NCBI GenBank assembly: GCA_937864115.1
Contig: CALMII010000028.1
Coordinates: forward strand, 62,001-126,000
Reading direction: 5' to 3'
DNA length: 64,000 bases
Source of the DNA: an uncultured Steroidobacter sp.
GTDB lineage: Bacteria; Pseudomonadota; Gammaproteobacteria; Steroidobacterales; Steroidobacteraceae
In this document: in pieces, positions 25,268-33,593 of the stretch
Position numbering within the stretch: position 1 is the first letter of the stretch
How the letters are laid out: every line of letters begins with the position of its first letter
Notes under the pieces: generated by a model
What the model was told of the DNA's origin: nothing
Database searches by the model: none
Seen by the model: the letters and a program-made list of their open reading frames with translations, nothing else
Translations under genes and position numbers: made by a program

Positions 25268-26743
25268 ATGGTCGCGCACAGGGTTCGGGCTTCGGTGTTA
25301 GTGGCGGCAGTCGGCTTCTCGCTCGCCGCCTGTTCGCAGGATCAGGTCGCCGCCGGCATCGCAGGCAGCGGCCTCGCGGCAGCCGCGACAGAATCGGCTG
25401 CGGCGGCACCCATCAATCTCAGCGGCGCCCTGCCGGATTTCACTTCGCTCGTCGATCGCTACGGCCCGGCCGTCGTGAATGTCGCGGTCATCGAGAAAGC
25501 CGAGCCGGTCGCCAATTTCCCGGAACGCGGCATGTCGCCGAACGATCCGTTCTATGAGTTCTTCCGTCGCTTCGGCGGCGGCCAGATCCCGCGCGGCAAT
25601 CCGCAGCCGGCGCGCGGCGAGGGCTCGGGCTTCATCGTCAGTCCGGACGGCTACATCCTGACCAATGCGCATGTCGTCAACGGCGCGTCGAAGGTCACGG
25701 TGAAAATGACCGACCGCCGCGAATACGAAGCGAAGGTCGTCGGTGTCGACGAGCGCACCGATGTTGCCGTGATCAAGATCGAAGGCAAGAACCTGCCGAC
25801 GGTGAAGCTCGGCGATGCATCGAAGCTCAAGCCCGGCGAATGGGTCATCGCGATCGGCTCGCCGTTCGGCTTCGAGAACAGCGTGACGGCCGGCGTCGTC
25901 AGCGCGACGTCGCGCTCGATGCCCGGCGAAGCGAACTACACGCCGTTCATCCAGACCGACGTGGCCGTGAATCCCGGCAACTCGGGCGGTCCGCTGTTCA
26001 ATCTCAAGGGTGAGGTCGTCGGCATCAACTCGCAGATCTACAGCCGCACCGGCGGCTACATGGGCCTGTCGTTCGCGGTGCCGATCGACGTGGCGAATCA
26101 TGTGAAGGAACAGCTCGTCGCCAACGGCAAGGTCACGCGCAGCCGCATCGGCGTGTCGATCCAGGAAGTCGATGCACAGCTCGCTGACTCGTTCGGGCTC
26201 GATCGTCCGCACGGCGCACTGGTCGGCATGGTCGAAGCCGACAGCCCGGGCGACAAGGCCGGCATCAAGGCCGGCGACGTGATCCTGAAAGTGGACGGCA
26301 ACGAGATCGAGACGTCCTCGCAGGTGCCGGCGCTCATCGCAGAAACGAAGCCTGGTACGCCGGTGAAGATCGAAGTCTGGCGTGATGGCAACAGCAAGGT
26401 ACTGACGGCGCGCCCGGAAGAGATCAAGGAAGAAGGTCCGCAGGTCGCCTCGCGCGGCGGTGCGGACACCGATTCCGCCAGCAAGCTCGGCCTCGCCATC
26501 CGTCCGCTCGCACCGGAAGAAAAGCGCCAGGCCGAAACCGAAGGTTCGATCCTGGTCGAAGACGTGGACGGCCCCGCAGCGGATGCCGGCGTGCGTCCCG
26601 GCGACATCATCCTCGGCGTCAACGGCACGCGCGTGAAATCGGTGCAGGACCTGCAGAAGGCCGCGAGCAAGGGCGGCAAGGTCGTGGCGCTGCTGATCGA
26701 GCGCGACAGTGCACAGATCTTCGTGCCGGTGCGCGTGGGCTAG
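25268..26743 (+). CDS. DegP/DegQ/MucD-like periplasmic serine protease (Do family)
   Basis: 491 aa. The N-terminus is a lipoprotein-like signal (VAAVGFSLAACS). Trypsin-like domain with His135 (LTNAHVVNG), Asp165 (DERTDVAVIK) and Ser239 (VNPGNSGGPLF), then two PDZ domains (RIGVSIQEVDAQLADSFGL at about 290 and SASKLGLAIRPLAPEE at about 400, each with a D-x-I-L-x-V-[DN]-G strand). It degrades or refolds misfolded envelope proteins. Ribosome site GCGGAG lies 7 bases before ATG 25268. A TCS gene pair follows within 10 bases, so envelope stress and this TCS may be linked. Confidence 0.95.
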   Translation: MVAHRVRASVLVAAVGFSLAACSQDQVAAGIAGSGLAAAATESAAAAPINLSGALPDFTSLVDRYGPAVVNVAVIEKAEPVANFPERGMSPNDPFYEFFRRFGGGQIPRGNPQPARGEGSGFIVSPDGYILTNAHVVNGASKVTVKMTDRREYEAKVVGVDERTDVAVIKIEGKNLPTVKLGDASKLKPGEWVIAIGSPFGFENSVTAGVVSATSRSMPGEANYTPFIQTDVAVNPGNSGGPLFNLKGEVVGINSQIYSRTGGYMGLSFAVPIDVANHVKEQLVANGKVTRSRIGVSIQEVDAQLADSFGLDRPHGALVGMVEADSPGDKAGIKAGDVILKVDGNEIETSSQVPALIAETKPGTPVKIEVWRDGNSKVLTARPEEIKEEGPQVASRGGADTDSASKLGLAIRPLAPEEKRQAETEGSILVEDVDGPAADAGVRPGDIILGVNGTRVKSVQDLQKAASKGGKVVALLIERDSAQIFVPVRVG

Positions 26744-26753
26744 AATGGCCTCC

Positions 26754-27431
26754 ATGCACCTGCTGTTGATCGAAGACGACCTCGAAGCGGCGGAATATCT
26801 CGTCAAGGGTCTGCGCGAGAACGGCTATACCGTCGAGCACAGCGCGGAGGGTCGCGACGGCCTCGCCCGCGCCACGCAGAATCGCTACGACGTCATCATC
26901 GCCGACCGGCAGCTGCCCTGCATGGACGGCTTGGCCATCATCGGCGCGCTGCGACAGAAATCCGACCAGACGCCGGTGCTGATCCTGTCGGCACTCGGCA
27001 CGGTCGACGACCGCGTGCATGGACTCAAGGCCGGCGGCGATGACTATCTGACCAAGCCGTTCGCGTTCTCCGAACTGCTGGCACGCATCGAAGCACTCAA
27101 TCGTCGCAACTCGTCGTCGGGCGCCGAGACCCGCCTGCTGCTCGGCGACCTGGAAATGGATCTGCTGAGCCGCCGCGTCACGCGCGAGGGTCGCAACATC
27201 GATCTCACGTCCAAGGAATTCCAGCTGCTCGAATACCTGCTGCGTCGTCCCGGCCAGATCGTGACGCGGACGATGCTGCTCGAAGGCGTCTGGAATCTGC
27301 ACTTCGATCCGCAGACCAACATCATCGACGTCCACATGAGCCGGCTGCGCAACGCAGTCGACAAGGGTTTTTCGCGGCCGCTGATTCATACGGTGCGCGG
27401 GGCGGGGTATGTGTTGAAGGATGAAGCCTGA
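26754..27431 (+). CDS. OmpR-family response regulator, QseB/CopR-like
   Basis: 225 aa. Receiver domain MHLLLIEDDLEAAEYLVKGL with the phospho-acceptor Asp51 (DVIIADRQLPCMDG), Lys in DYLTKPFAFSEL, and a winged-helix domain ending IDVHMSRLRNAVDKG and HTVRGAGYVLKDEA. The start is taken at ATG 26754; ATG 26745, three codons upstream, is also possible. It begins only 10 bases after the protease gene, so it may be cotranscribed with it. Its kinase follows after a family A repeat. Confidence 0.92.
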   Translation: MHLLLIEDDLEAAEYLVKGLRENGYTVEHSAEGRDGLARATQNRYDVIIADRQLPCMDGLAIIGALRQKSDQTPVLILSALGTVDDRVHGLKAGGDDYLTKPFAFSELLARIEALNRRNSSSGAETRLLLGDLEMDLLSRRVTREGRNIDLTSKEFQLLEYLLRRPGQIVTRTMLLEGVWNLHFDPQTNIIDVHMSRLRNAVDKGFSRPLIHTVRGAGYVLKDEA

Positions 27432-27441
27432 TCCTCTCTTC

Positions 27442-27498
27442 CTGTGGGGCCGGCTTGAGCCGGCCTGTTTAGGAGTCAGGCTGAAGCCTGACCTACAG
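27442..27498. repeat. Family A palindromic repeat, copy 8
   Basis: Complete A element (CTGTGGGGCCGGCTTGAGCC ... CCTGACCTACAG) inserted between a response regulator gene and its kinase gene, both on the plus strand, so within a probable operon. Confidence 0.92.
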
Positions 27499-27533
27499 GA
27501 AGAAAGGCCCGCGCAGGTATAGTTGCCGTCCGC

Positions 27534-28982
27534 ATGGCAACGCCCTCGCAACCACCCAGAAAATTCCGTCTCTCCACCGCGCGTCTGTCGGCGCTGTTCG
27601 TGGGCATCTTCGCCGTCGGCATCGTCGTCCTGCTGACGGCCGTCTATGTCCTGACGGCGCGCGTGCTCGATCATGAAGTCGACGTCCAGGCCGAGGTCAA
27701 TGCCCTGCTGGACGAATACCGGCGCGGCGGCATCCTGCAGCTGATCGAGAACCTGCACCGGCGCGCCGACAACTGGGGTCGCACGGGTGCGGTGTACCTG
27801 CTCGTCGACGCGCAAGGGCGCCGCATCGCCGGCAACATCGCGGGCTGGCCATCGCACATCAGCACCGGCGACAAGTGGATCGAATTCGAGATCGACGCGA
27901 GCGAGCACGGCGGCGTCGTGGCGCATCCGGTGCGCGCGCAGACCTTCCGCCTGCCCGGCAATCGTGCGCTGCTGGTCGGCACCGACATTCTCGAACGCAA
28001 GCGGCTCGCCTCGCGCCTGCGCTCTGCCATGATCTGGGGCACGGCGCTGTGTCTCGCGCTCGCCGTGCTCGTCACGTATGTGTACAGCCAGCGCGTGCGA
28101 CGCCGCGTGGCGGCGGTCGCCAGCACCTGCGACACCATCATGGCCGGCGAACTCTCCGAACGGCTCGCCATCGAAGGCGCGCACGACGAGTTCGACGAAC
28201 TCTCAGCGACCGTCAACCGCATGCTCGATCGCATCGAGCAGCAGACCAGCCTGCTGCGCACGACGTTCGATAGCGCAGCGCACGATCTGCGCGCGCCGCT
28301 GTATCGCGCGCGCGTGCGCATCGAAGAAGCATTGCAGCATCGCGGACTCGCCGCCGATTCGCGCGAGGTGATGGAAGCGACGCTCGCCGAACTCGATCGC
28401 GTGCAGCGCACGCTCGGCACGCTGCTGCAGATCGCGCAGGCCGATGCCTATTCGCGCGAACTGCCGCTGGAGGAAGTGGATCTGGCCGTGCTCGCGCGCG
28501 AGATCGTCGACCTGTACCAGCCCGAGGCCAGCGAGCGATCGCAGTCGCTCATCTATCGCGGCGAGCAGCACGCGCTGCTGCGCGGCAACCAGCAGCTGCT
28601 CGCGCAGGTGCTGGTGAACCTGGTCGAGAACGCACTGAAGTACGTCCCGCCGGATGGCCGCGTCGAAGTCGGCGTGGAGTCGACGGCCGAGACCATCACC
28701 CTGAACGTCGCCGACAACGGCCCCGGCGTTCCCGCCGAAGACCGCGAACGCATCCTGCAACCCTTCATGCGCCTGGAACGCGACCGCAGCCAGTCCGGCA
28801 GCGGCCTCGGCCTCAGCCTCGTCGCCGCCGTGATCCGCCTGCATCGGGGCACGATGGAACTGCTCGACAACCAGCCGGGACTGATCGTGCGGTGCCGATT
28901 GCCGCGGGAGAAGAATGAGAGGCCGCAAAAGACACAGGACGAAATTGGCCGCAAAAAGGCGCAAAGAACACAAAGCGAATGA
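27534..28982 (+). CDS. Sensor histidine kinase, partner of the 26754 regulator
   Basis: 482 aa. Two membrane helices (about 17-42 and 165-185) enclose a periplasmic domain of about 120 aa. A HAMP region follows, then H-box FDSAAHDLRAPLYRAR (about His250), N-box LVNLVENALKYV, NGPGVPAEDRE and GSGLGLSLVAAV. The domain should end near LIVRCRLPRE. The remaining 24 residues (NERPQKTQDEIG, RKKAQRTQSE) are encoded by a family C repeat that runs on past the stop codon, so they are a repeat-borne extension rather than conserved protein. Start ATG 27534. Forms a TCS with the regulator upstream. Confidence 0.92.
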   Translation: MATPSQPPRKFRLSTARLSALFVGIFAVGIVVLLTAVYVLTARVLDHEVDVQAEVNALLDEYRRGGILQLIENLHRRADNWGRTGAVYLLVDAQGRRIAGNIAGWPSHISTGDKWIEFEIDASEHGGVVAHPVRAQTFRLPGNRALLVGTDILERKRLASRLRSAMIWGTALCLALAVLVTYVYSQRVRRRVAAVASTCDTIMAGELSERLAIEGAHDEFDELSATVNRMLDRIEQQTSLLRTTFDSAAHDLRAPLYRARVRIEEALQHRGLAADSREVMEATLAELDRVQRTLGTLLQIAQADAYSRELPLEEVDLAVLAREIVDLYQPEASERSQSLIYRGEQHALLRGNQQLLAQVLVNLVENALKYVPPDGRVEVGVESTAETITLNVADNGPGVPAEDRERILQPFMRLERDRSQSGSGLGLSLVAAVIRLHRGTMELLDNQPGLIVRCRLPREKNERPQKTQDEIGRKKAQRTQSE

Positions 28983-29035
28983 GAAAGGACTTCCTGTTCT
29001 GACTTGTGTCTTTTGCGCCTTTTCGCGGCCATTTC
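28919..29035. repeat. Family C palindrome, copy 2, overlapping kinase 3' end
   Basis: AGGCCGCAAAAGACACAGG, then GGCCGCAAAAAGGCGCAAAG and AACACAAAGCG on the left arm. The right arm is the complement, TGTGTCTTTTGCGCC and TTTTCGCGGCC. The core inverted pair is about 28942-29035. The left arm is read as the last 20 or so codons of the upstream kinase, and the kinase stop lies inside it. Confidence 0.88.
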
Positions 29036-29045
29036 CTCCTCTCGA

Positions 29046-29639
29046 TCACCGAACCGCCACATCCTCGACATAGAACAGCTCGCACGCGCCCGCGCCGGTG
29101 TCGTTGCGCGTGAGCGAGGTGTTCCAGGTATAGCCATCGGCGCGGCTGACGTTGACGAGGTAGCCCTGTAGGCGCACGACGTTGCCGGCGCGTACGGAGT
29201 CGAGCTGGTCGCGTACGCGCGCGGAGCCGGGGATCAGGTGCATGTTCGCGGCGCCTTTGAGCGCGGTGGCGAGATCGATGGCGGCTTCGTCGGGATAGAT
29301 CGTGAAGAAGCGGCTGCCCTGCGTGATGCGGAAATGATCGAGCACGGCGCTGTCGGACATCGGTCCCCAGCCGACGGCGAAATCGATCGGCGAGAGTCTG
29401 GCGCCGCCATCGACGCGATAGGTTTCGACGGACAGCACGCGCGCGGTGATGTCGTAATTCGCCTGCGGCGCGACCTGGAACTCGCCCACGCTGAACGGTG
29501 CAGCGGTCGTCGGCGTCTGGAGGGGTTCGTCGGGCGCCAGCACGCCCGGAGCGCGTTCGATCGGTCGGCCGGAGAGCATGCCGGCGACGCCGAAGCAGCA
29601 CACGATGATGGCGAGCAGCGGTTTCCAGTGGTCGAGCAA
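29046..29639 (-). CDS. Hypothetical membrane-anchored protein, 197 aa
   Basis: Not assigned to a named family. It has an N-terminal hydrophobic anchor (LLAIIVCCFGVAGMLSG), then a Pro-rich linker and an exposed domain of about 150 aa with many strands (FQVAPQANYDITARVLSVET, DFAVGWGPMSDSAVLD, NVVRLQGYLVNVSRADGYTW). The last segment reads like an OB-fold strand pattern. A conserved-looking GWGPMSD and the two Cys (CELF near the C-terminus, CC in the anchor) could be checked. It lies between two repeat-filled gaps and is convergent with the kinase gene. Confidence 0.6.
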   Translation of the reverse strand: MLDHWKPLLAIIVCCFGVAGMLSGRPIERAPGVLAPDEPLQTPTTAAPFSVGEFQVAPQANYDITARVLSVETYRVDGGARLSPIDFAVGWGPMSDSAVLDHFRITQGSRFFTIYPDEAAIDLATALKGAANMHLIPGSARVRDQLDSVRAGNVVRLQGYLVNVSRADGYTWNTSLTRNDTGAGACELFYVEDVAVR

Positions 29640-29717
29640 GCGGAAGTCCGGTCGTGGGAGAGGATCGACGCTAGCGCAGAAACGACGATGGGGATGTTGG
29701 GTGGGTCACAGGAACGG

Positions 29718-29815
29718 CCCCCACCCTGCCCTCCCCCGGCGACCGGGGAGGGGATCAAGAGGCGGGCTCTGTTTCTTCCCCTCCCCCGGTCGCCGGGGGA
29801 GGGCTAGGGAGGGGG
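29718..29815. repeat. Family E palindrome
   Basis: CCCCCACCCTGCCCTCCCCC, GGCGACCGGGGAGGGG on the left; CCCCTCCCCCGGTCGCCGGG and GGAGGGCTAGGGAGGGGG on the right. About 98 bp inverted repeat in the gap before the secretin-like gene stop. The same CCCTCC...CGGAGG theme recurs near 380-520, 23211-23288 and 61180-61215. Confidence 0.85.
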
Positions 29816-29828
29816 CAATCGGAGCGCC

Positions 29829-30611
29829 TCAGCGCTCCTCCACCTTCACCCACACTTCGAGATCGTTGCTGCGCGTCGCGTACTGCCAGCTCAGTAGGCC
29901 GCTCGATTGCGAACTGGCCGATTCGCTGACGCCGCCGAGCGCGATCCATTCGCCGAGCCTGCCGCTGGCCTGGGTCGTGATGCGCTGTGTATCGACGGAC
30001 TGGTTGTTACCGAGTTGCTGCGCCTGCTGTTCGATATCGAGCGTCACACGCTGCGTCGCTACGCGCGGTGTGACCAGAAAGCCGCTGTTCACATCGCGAT
30101 AAGTCGTGGACGCGCCGATCCAGGGGCGCCGCCCGCCGGCGACGACGGCGGTCACGTACGGCACGCTCTGGCCGGTCGAGATGAACGCCGATCCGCCTTC
30201 GAGTACCTGCACGCTGCTGATGCTCGAGCCTTCGCGTTGCGAAGAACCTTCGGTGGCGCGCACCGTCGCACCCGATCCGCGATTGCCGACGATCACCGAC
30301 GCTGCAGCCGCTTCGCGCTCGATGGTCTGACGGCTCGCGCGCCGCACCGATACAAACAGCGAGCGCGGCTGTCGGTCGAGCTGCTCGAGTGCGCGCCGGA
30401 TCTGGGTCACGTTGGCGGCGCTCGCGCGCACGAAGAGTTTGTAGTCGCTGCCGCTGATGGCGCCGCCCGGCTCGACCAGCGGCTGTAATACGGGAATCAC
30501 CTCGGCCGCAGTGCGATAACGCAGATCGATGATTTCCAGACTCTGCGCACCGGCCGCCCACGCCACCAAGCACAGGAGCGCCGCCCGCCATGACGCGGTT
30601 AACAGTTTCAT
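29829..30611 (-). CDS. Orphan secretin-like protein
   Basis: About 260 aa with a signal peptide (LCLVAWAAGAQS). The N-terminal part resembles an N-domain/NolW-type secretin repeat (LEIIDLRYRTAAEVIPVLQP ... LEQLDRQPRSLFVSV). The C-terminal half has the strand pattern of the secretin family (SVQVLEGGSAFISTGQSVPY, NSGFLVTPRVATQRVTLDIE, EWIALGGV). It is far shorter than a true secretin (GspD/PilQ are 550-750 aa) and has no other secretion gene beside it, so it may be an accessory outer-membrane or pilus-associated component. Start ATG 30611 chosen (MKLLTAS); ATG 30620 is possible. Divergent from motA. Confidence 0.7.
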   Translation of the reverse strand: MKLLTASWRAALLCLVAWAAGAQSLEIIDLRYRTAAEVIPVLQPLVEPGGAISGSDYKLFVRASAANVTQIRRALEQLDRQPRSLFVSVRRASRQTIEREAAAASVIVGNRGSGATVRATEGSSQREGSSISSVQVLEGGSAFISTGQSVPYVTAVVAGGRRPWIGASTTYRDVNSGFLVTPRVATQRVTLDIEQQAQQLGNNQSVDTQRITTQASGRLGEWIALGGVSESASSQSSGLLSWQYATRSNDLEVWVKVEER

Positions 30612-30682
30612 GCGACGCATTGTCGCCGGAACGGTCCGGCATGGCGACGAAAGATTAGGGAAAAGTCTGAGCCGCATCACAC

Positions 30683-30709
30683 TCAAGGTCCGACTTCCGC
30701 GGCCGATCT
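30683..30709 (+). promoter_or_regulatory. Candidate sigma-28 (FliA) promoter for motAB
   Basis: TCAA at 30683-30686 and GCCGATCT at 30702-30709 are separated by 15 bases. This resembles the flagellar sigma-28 promoter (TAAA-N15-GCCGATAA, with TCAAG common in pseudomonads). It is 57 bases before the motA start. Confidence 0.65.
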
Positions 30710-30765
30710 TCGTTACCTGGGACGGGAGATTCCGCGTCCATGCATTGCAGGAAGTTTCCGGACCC

Positions 30766-31623
30766 ATGAACCTGATTCTCGGCATCGTCGTCGTCATGGG
30801 CTGCGTGCTCGGCGGATTTGCCGTGCACGGCGGCCAGCTGGCCGCGCTCTGGCAACCGTCGGAAGTCATCATCATCGGCGGCGCCGCCGTCGGTGCCTTC
30901 ATCATTGCCAATCCGTTCAGCGTGTCGAAGCGCGCGTTCGGCGGCGTGATGAGCCTGCTCAAGGGCTCGCCCTACAAGAAGACCCACTACCAGGCGCTGT
31001 TCGCGGTGATGTACGACCTGCTCTCCGTCGCGCGCAAGGAAGGCATGATGGGCCTGGAACGCGTGATCGAGGATCCGTCCAAGAGCGAGATCTTTTCCAA
31101 GCGTCCGCTGATCCTGAAGGACAAGCACGCCACCGAATTCATCCAGGACTACCTGCGCCTGATCATCAGCGGCGACATGGACCAGTTCCAGCTCGAAGCG
31201 CTGATGGATCTGGAAATCGAAACACATCACCACGAAGCCGCAGAACCCGCCGCCGCCATGAGCAAGGTCGCGGACGCCCTGCCCGGCTTCGGCATCGTCG
31301 CGGCCGTGCTCGGCATCGTGAACACGATGGGCGCGCTCGGCGGCCCGCCGGAGGAAATCGGCATCAAGGTCGCGGCCGCGCTGGTCGGCACCTTCCTCGG
31401 CATCCTGCTCGCGTACGGCTTCGTCAGCCCGATGAGCAATGCGATGGAGCGCATCGCCAACGACGAGTCGCAGTTCTACCGGACCATCAAGACCTGCATC
31501 CTCGGCTTCGTGCAGGGCCATCCGCCGCAGGTCGCGATCGAGTTCGGCCGCAAGTCCACGCCGGGCGAACTGCGTCCGAGCTTCAAGGATCTTGAAGCGC
31601 AGCTGCGCGGCAAGAAGGCCTGA
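30766..31623 (+). CDS. motA: Flagellar motor stator protein MotA
   Basis: 285-aa inner-membrane protein of the MotA/TolQ/ExbB proton-channel family. Four membrane helices are visible (GIVVVMGCVLGGFAVHGG; PSEVIIIGGAAVGAFII; GFGIVAAVLGIVNTMGALGG; LVGTFLGILLAYGFVSPM). The large cytoplasmic loop contains the torque-generating charges, including KDKHATEFIQDYLRLI. With MotB it forms the stator converting ion flow into flagellar rotation. ATG 30766 was chosen. A sigma-28-like promoter precedes it; motB starts 14 bases after its stop. No other flagellar gene lies in the window. Confidence 0.95.
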   Translation: MNLILGIVVVMGCVLGGFAVHGGQLAALWQPSEVIIIGGAAVGAFIIANPFSVSKRAFGGVMSLLKGSPYKKTHYQALFAVMYDLLSVARKEGMMGLERVIEDPSKSEIFSKRPLILKDKHATEFIQDYLRLIISGDMDQFQLEALMDLEIETHHHEAAEPAAAMSKVADALPGFGIVAAVLGIVNTMGALGGPPEEIGIKVAAALVGTFLGILLAYGFVSPMSNAMERIANDESQFYRTIKTCILGFVQGHPPQVAIEFGRKSTPGELRPSFKDLEAQLRGKKA

Positions 31624-31637
31624 CGGTAGCCAGCGCC

Positions 31638-32606
31638 ATGGCCAAGGGCAGCGACGCGCCGACGATCGTCATCAAGCGCGTAAAGAAGGGCGGCCATGGC
31701 CATCACGGCGGCTCATGGAAAGTCGCCTTCGCCGACTTCGCCACCGCGATGATGGCGTTCTTCCTGCTCATGTGGCTGATGGGATCGACCAGCGAGGAAC
31801 AGAAGGGCGCGATCTCCGAATACTTCAACAATCCATCCGCCGTGCCGGGCTCGAGCACGATGCCGTCGCCGACATCGATCAACGGCCCCGGCGGCGCCAG
31901 CATCAGCATGATCACGCTCGGCGGCGGCATGGAACTGCACCGCACGGCGACGGAAGAATCCGCTTCGGCCGATCCGGCCGCGCCGATCAATGCAGACACG
32001 GCCGAGAAACTTGCCGAAGAACTCGACAAGGAACGCCTCGAAGGACTGATGACGGAATTGCGCGAAGCCATCGATCAGCGCGAGTCGCTGGCGAAGTTCA
32101 AGGATCAGATCCTGCTGGACGTCACGCCGGAAGGCGTACGCATCCAGATCATCGATCACGAACGCCGGTCGATGTTTCCGCTCGGCAGCCCGACGCTCGA
32201 ACCGTTCGCCGACACGATCCTGCGCGAACTCGCTACCGTCATCGACAACGTACCGAACCGCATCAGCATCAGCGGCCACACCGACATCCGTCCCTACGGC
32301 CGCCTGAACTACAGCAACTGGGAACTCTCCGCCGATCGCGCCAACGCCGCGCGCCGCTCGCTGCTCGGCGGCGGCCTCACCGAAGCGCGCATCGGCCGCG
32401 TCGTCGGCCTCGCCTCCAGCGTGCTGCTCGATCCGCAGGCACCGGACAGCCCGATCAATCGCCGCATCAGCATCGTCGTGATGAACAAGCGCACCGAAGA
32501 CGCAATCAACCACGAGAACGGGTCGCTGCTGAGTGTGCAGGACAATGGCGCGAGCGCGGCGACGTCCGGTGAGCCGGTGGCCGCCCTTTCACCGGTACAG
32601 AACTAG
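31638..32606 (+). CDS. motB: Flagellar motor protein MotB
   Basis: 322 aa. The single N-terminal membrane helix carries the ion-binding Asp in SWKVAFADFATAMMAFFLLM. A plug/linker is followed by an OmpA-like peptidoglycan-binding domain (ISISGHTDIRPYGRLNYSNW, ELSADRANAARRSLL, SPINRRISIVVMN). It anchors the stator to the cell wall. Cotranscribed with motA. The TAG stop directly abuts a family C palindrome that fills the gap to the next gene. Confidence 0.96.
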   Translation: MAKGSDAPTIVIKRVKKGGHGHHGGSWKVAFADFATAMMAFFLLMWLMGSTSEEQKGAISEYFNNPSAVPGSSTMPSPTSINGPGGASISMITLGGGMELHRTATEESASADPAAPINADTAEKLAEELDKERLEGLMTELREAIDQRESLAKFKDQILLDVTPEGVRIQIIDHERRSMFPLGSPTLEPFADTILRELATVIDNVPNRISISGHTDIRPYGRLNYSNWELSADRANAARRSLLGGGLTEARIGRVVGLASSVLLDPQAPDSPINRRISIVVMNKRTEDAINHENGSLLSVQDNGASAATSGEPVAALSPVQN

Positions 32607-32724
32607 GATTGGTACGCAAAAAGCGCAAACGAAGAACACAAAAGGCGCAAGGAGATTTCTTCTCGGAAGAATCAGGATTTTTGTGCTTCTTGTGTTCCGC
32701 CTTGTGCTTTTTGCGTACCAATCC
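32606..32724. repeat. Family C palindrome, copy 3
   Basis: Outer 19-bp inverted ends GGATTGGTACGCAAAAAGC (32606-32624) and its exact complement (32706-32724). Inside are AAACGAAGAACACAAAAGGC and the matching TTGTGCTTCTTGTGTTCC. It begins on the last base of the motB stop codon and ends 9 bases before the convergent anbu stop. Confidence 0.92.
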
Positions 32725-32732
32725 GGCTGGTT

Positions 32733-33470
32733 TCAGCTCCGCCGCAGCCACTCCGGATCGGGCAGCTCATGGAACGCATGGCGCAGGCTCTCGCTCCAGC
32801 GCGTGCGGATCATTCTGAAGTAGTCGTGATCTTCATTGATGCTGATGTGGCTCTGCACCCGCAGCGTGTCGCGGTGGATGCTCAGCAGATCGAGCGGCAG
32901 GCCGACCGAGAGATTGGAACGGATGGTGGAGTCCATGGAGATCAGCGCGCACTTCGCGGCCTGCGCGATGCTGGTGCTGCGCGTGACGACGCGATCGATG
33001 ATCGGCTTGCCGTACTTGGATTCGCCGATCTGGAAGTACGGCGTATCGGGCGTCGCTTCGATGAAGTTGCCGGCGGCATAGACGCAGAACAGGCGCGGCG
33101 GCTCGCGACCGATCTGGCCGCCGAAGATCAGCGACGCATTGAACTCGATGTTGTGGTCCTTGAGCGCCTCCGCGTCGCGCTTGTAGACCTCGCGCAGCAT
33201 GTCACCGATGTGCGTGACCGCCGCAAACATGTTCGGCGCCGTGAACAGGCTCTCGCCGTCCGGCTGCTGCGTCCTCTCGCGCAGCGTATTGATCAGCGCC
33301 TGCGAGATCGCCAGATTGCCCGCGCTCATCAGCACCATCACTCGATCGTCCGGCTTCTCGAACACGGAAACCTTGCGGAACGTGCTGATCTGATCCACGC
33401 CCGCATTGGTGCGCGAATCCGCCAGGAACACCATACCGGCATCCAGCAGGATGCCAACGCAATACGTCAT
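32733..33470 (-). CDS. Anbu: proteasome-like (BPH) peptidase
   Basis: 245 aa. N-terminal MTYCVGILLDAGMVFLADSR and TNAGVDQISTFRKVSVFE match the Anbu group of beta-type proteasome relatives. Thr2 becomes the N-terminal nucleophile once Met is removed; the Asp of ADSR and the Lys of FRKV are the expected partners. It should form a helical or ring oligomer acting as an Ntn-hydrolase. Its substrate is unknown. It is the last gene of a minus-strand set with transglutaminase-like, alpha-E and ATP-grasp genes, the conserved Anbu neighbourhood. Start ATG 33470. Confidence 0.93.
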   Translation of the reverse strand: MTYCVGILLDAGMVFLADSRTNAGVDQISTFRKVSVFEKPDDRVMVLMSAGNLAISQALINTLRERTQQPDGESLFTAPNMFAAVTHIGDMLREVYKRDAEALKDHNIEFNASLIFGGQIGREPPRLFCVYAAGNFIEATPDTPYFQIGESKYGKPIIDRVVTRSTSIAQAAKCALISMDSTIRSNLSVGLPLDLLSIHRDTLRVQSHISINEDHDYFRMIRTRWSESLRHAFHELPDPEWLRRS

Positions 33471-33503
33471 TTGAAATCCGCCTTTGGAGTTCAGAACGAA
33501 GGC

Positions 33504-33588
33504 AATGGCCGCAAAAAGTCGCAAAAGACTCAAGGTCAGAAATGAGAATCTTCTTTCATTGTGTCTTCTGCGCCTTTTTGCGGCCATT
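33504..33588. repeat. Family C palindrome, copy 4
   Basis: AATGGCCGCAAAAAG (33504-33518) and its exact complement (33574-33588) enclose GTCGCAAAAGACTCAAGG and CATTGTGTCTTCTGCGCC. It fills the gap between the transglutaminase stop (33594) and the anbu start (33470), inside the Anbu operon. Confidence 0.92.
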
Positions 33589-33593
33589 CTCTT

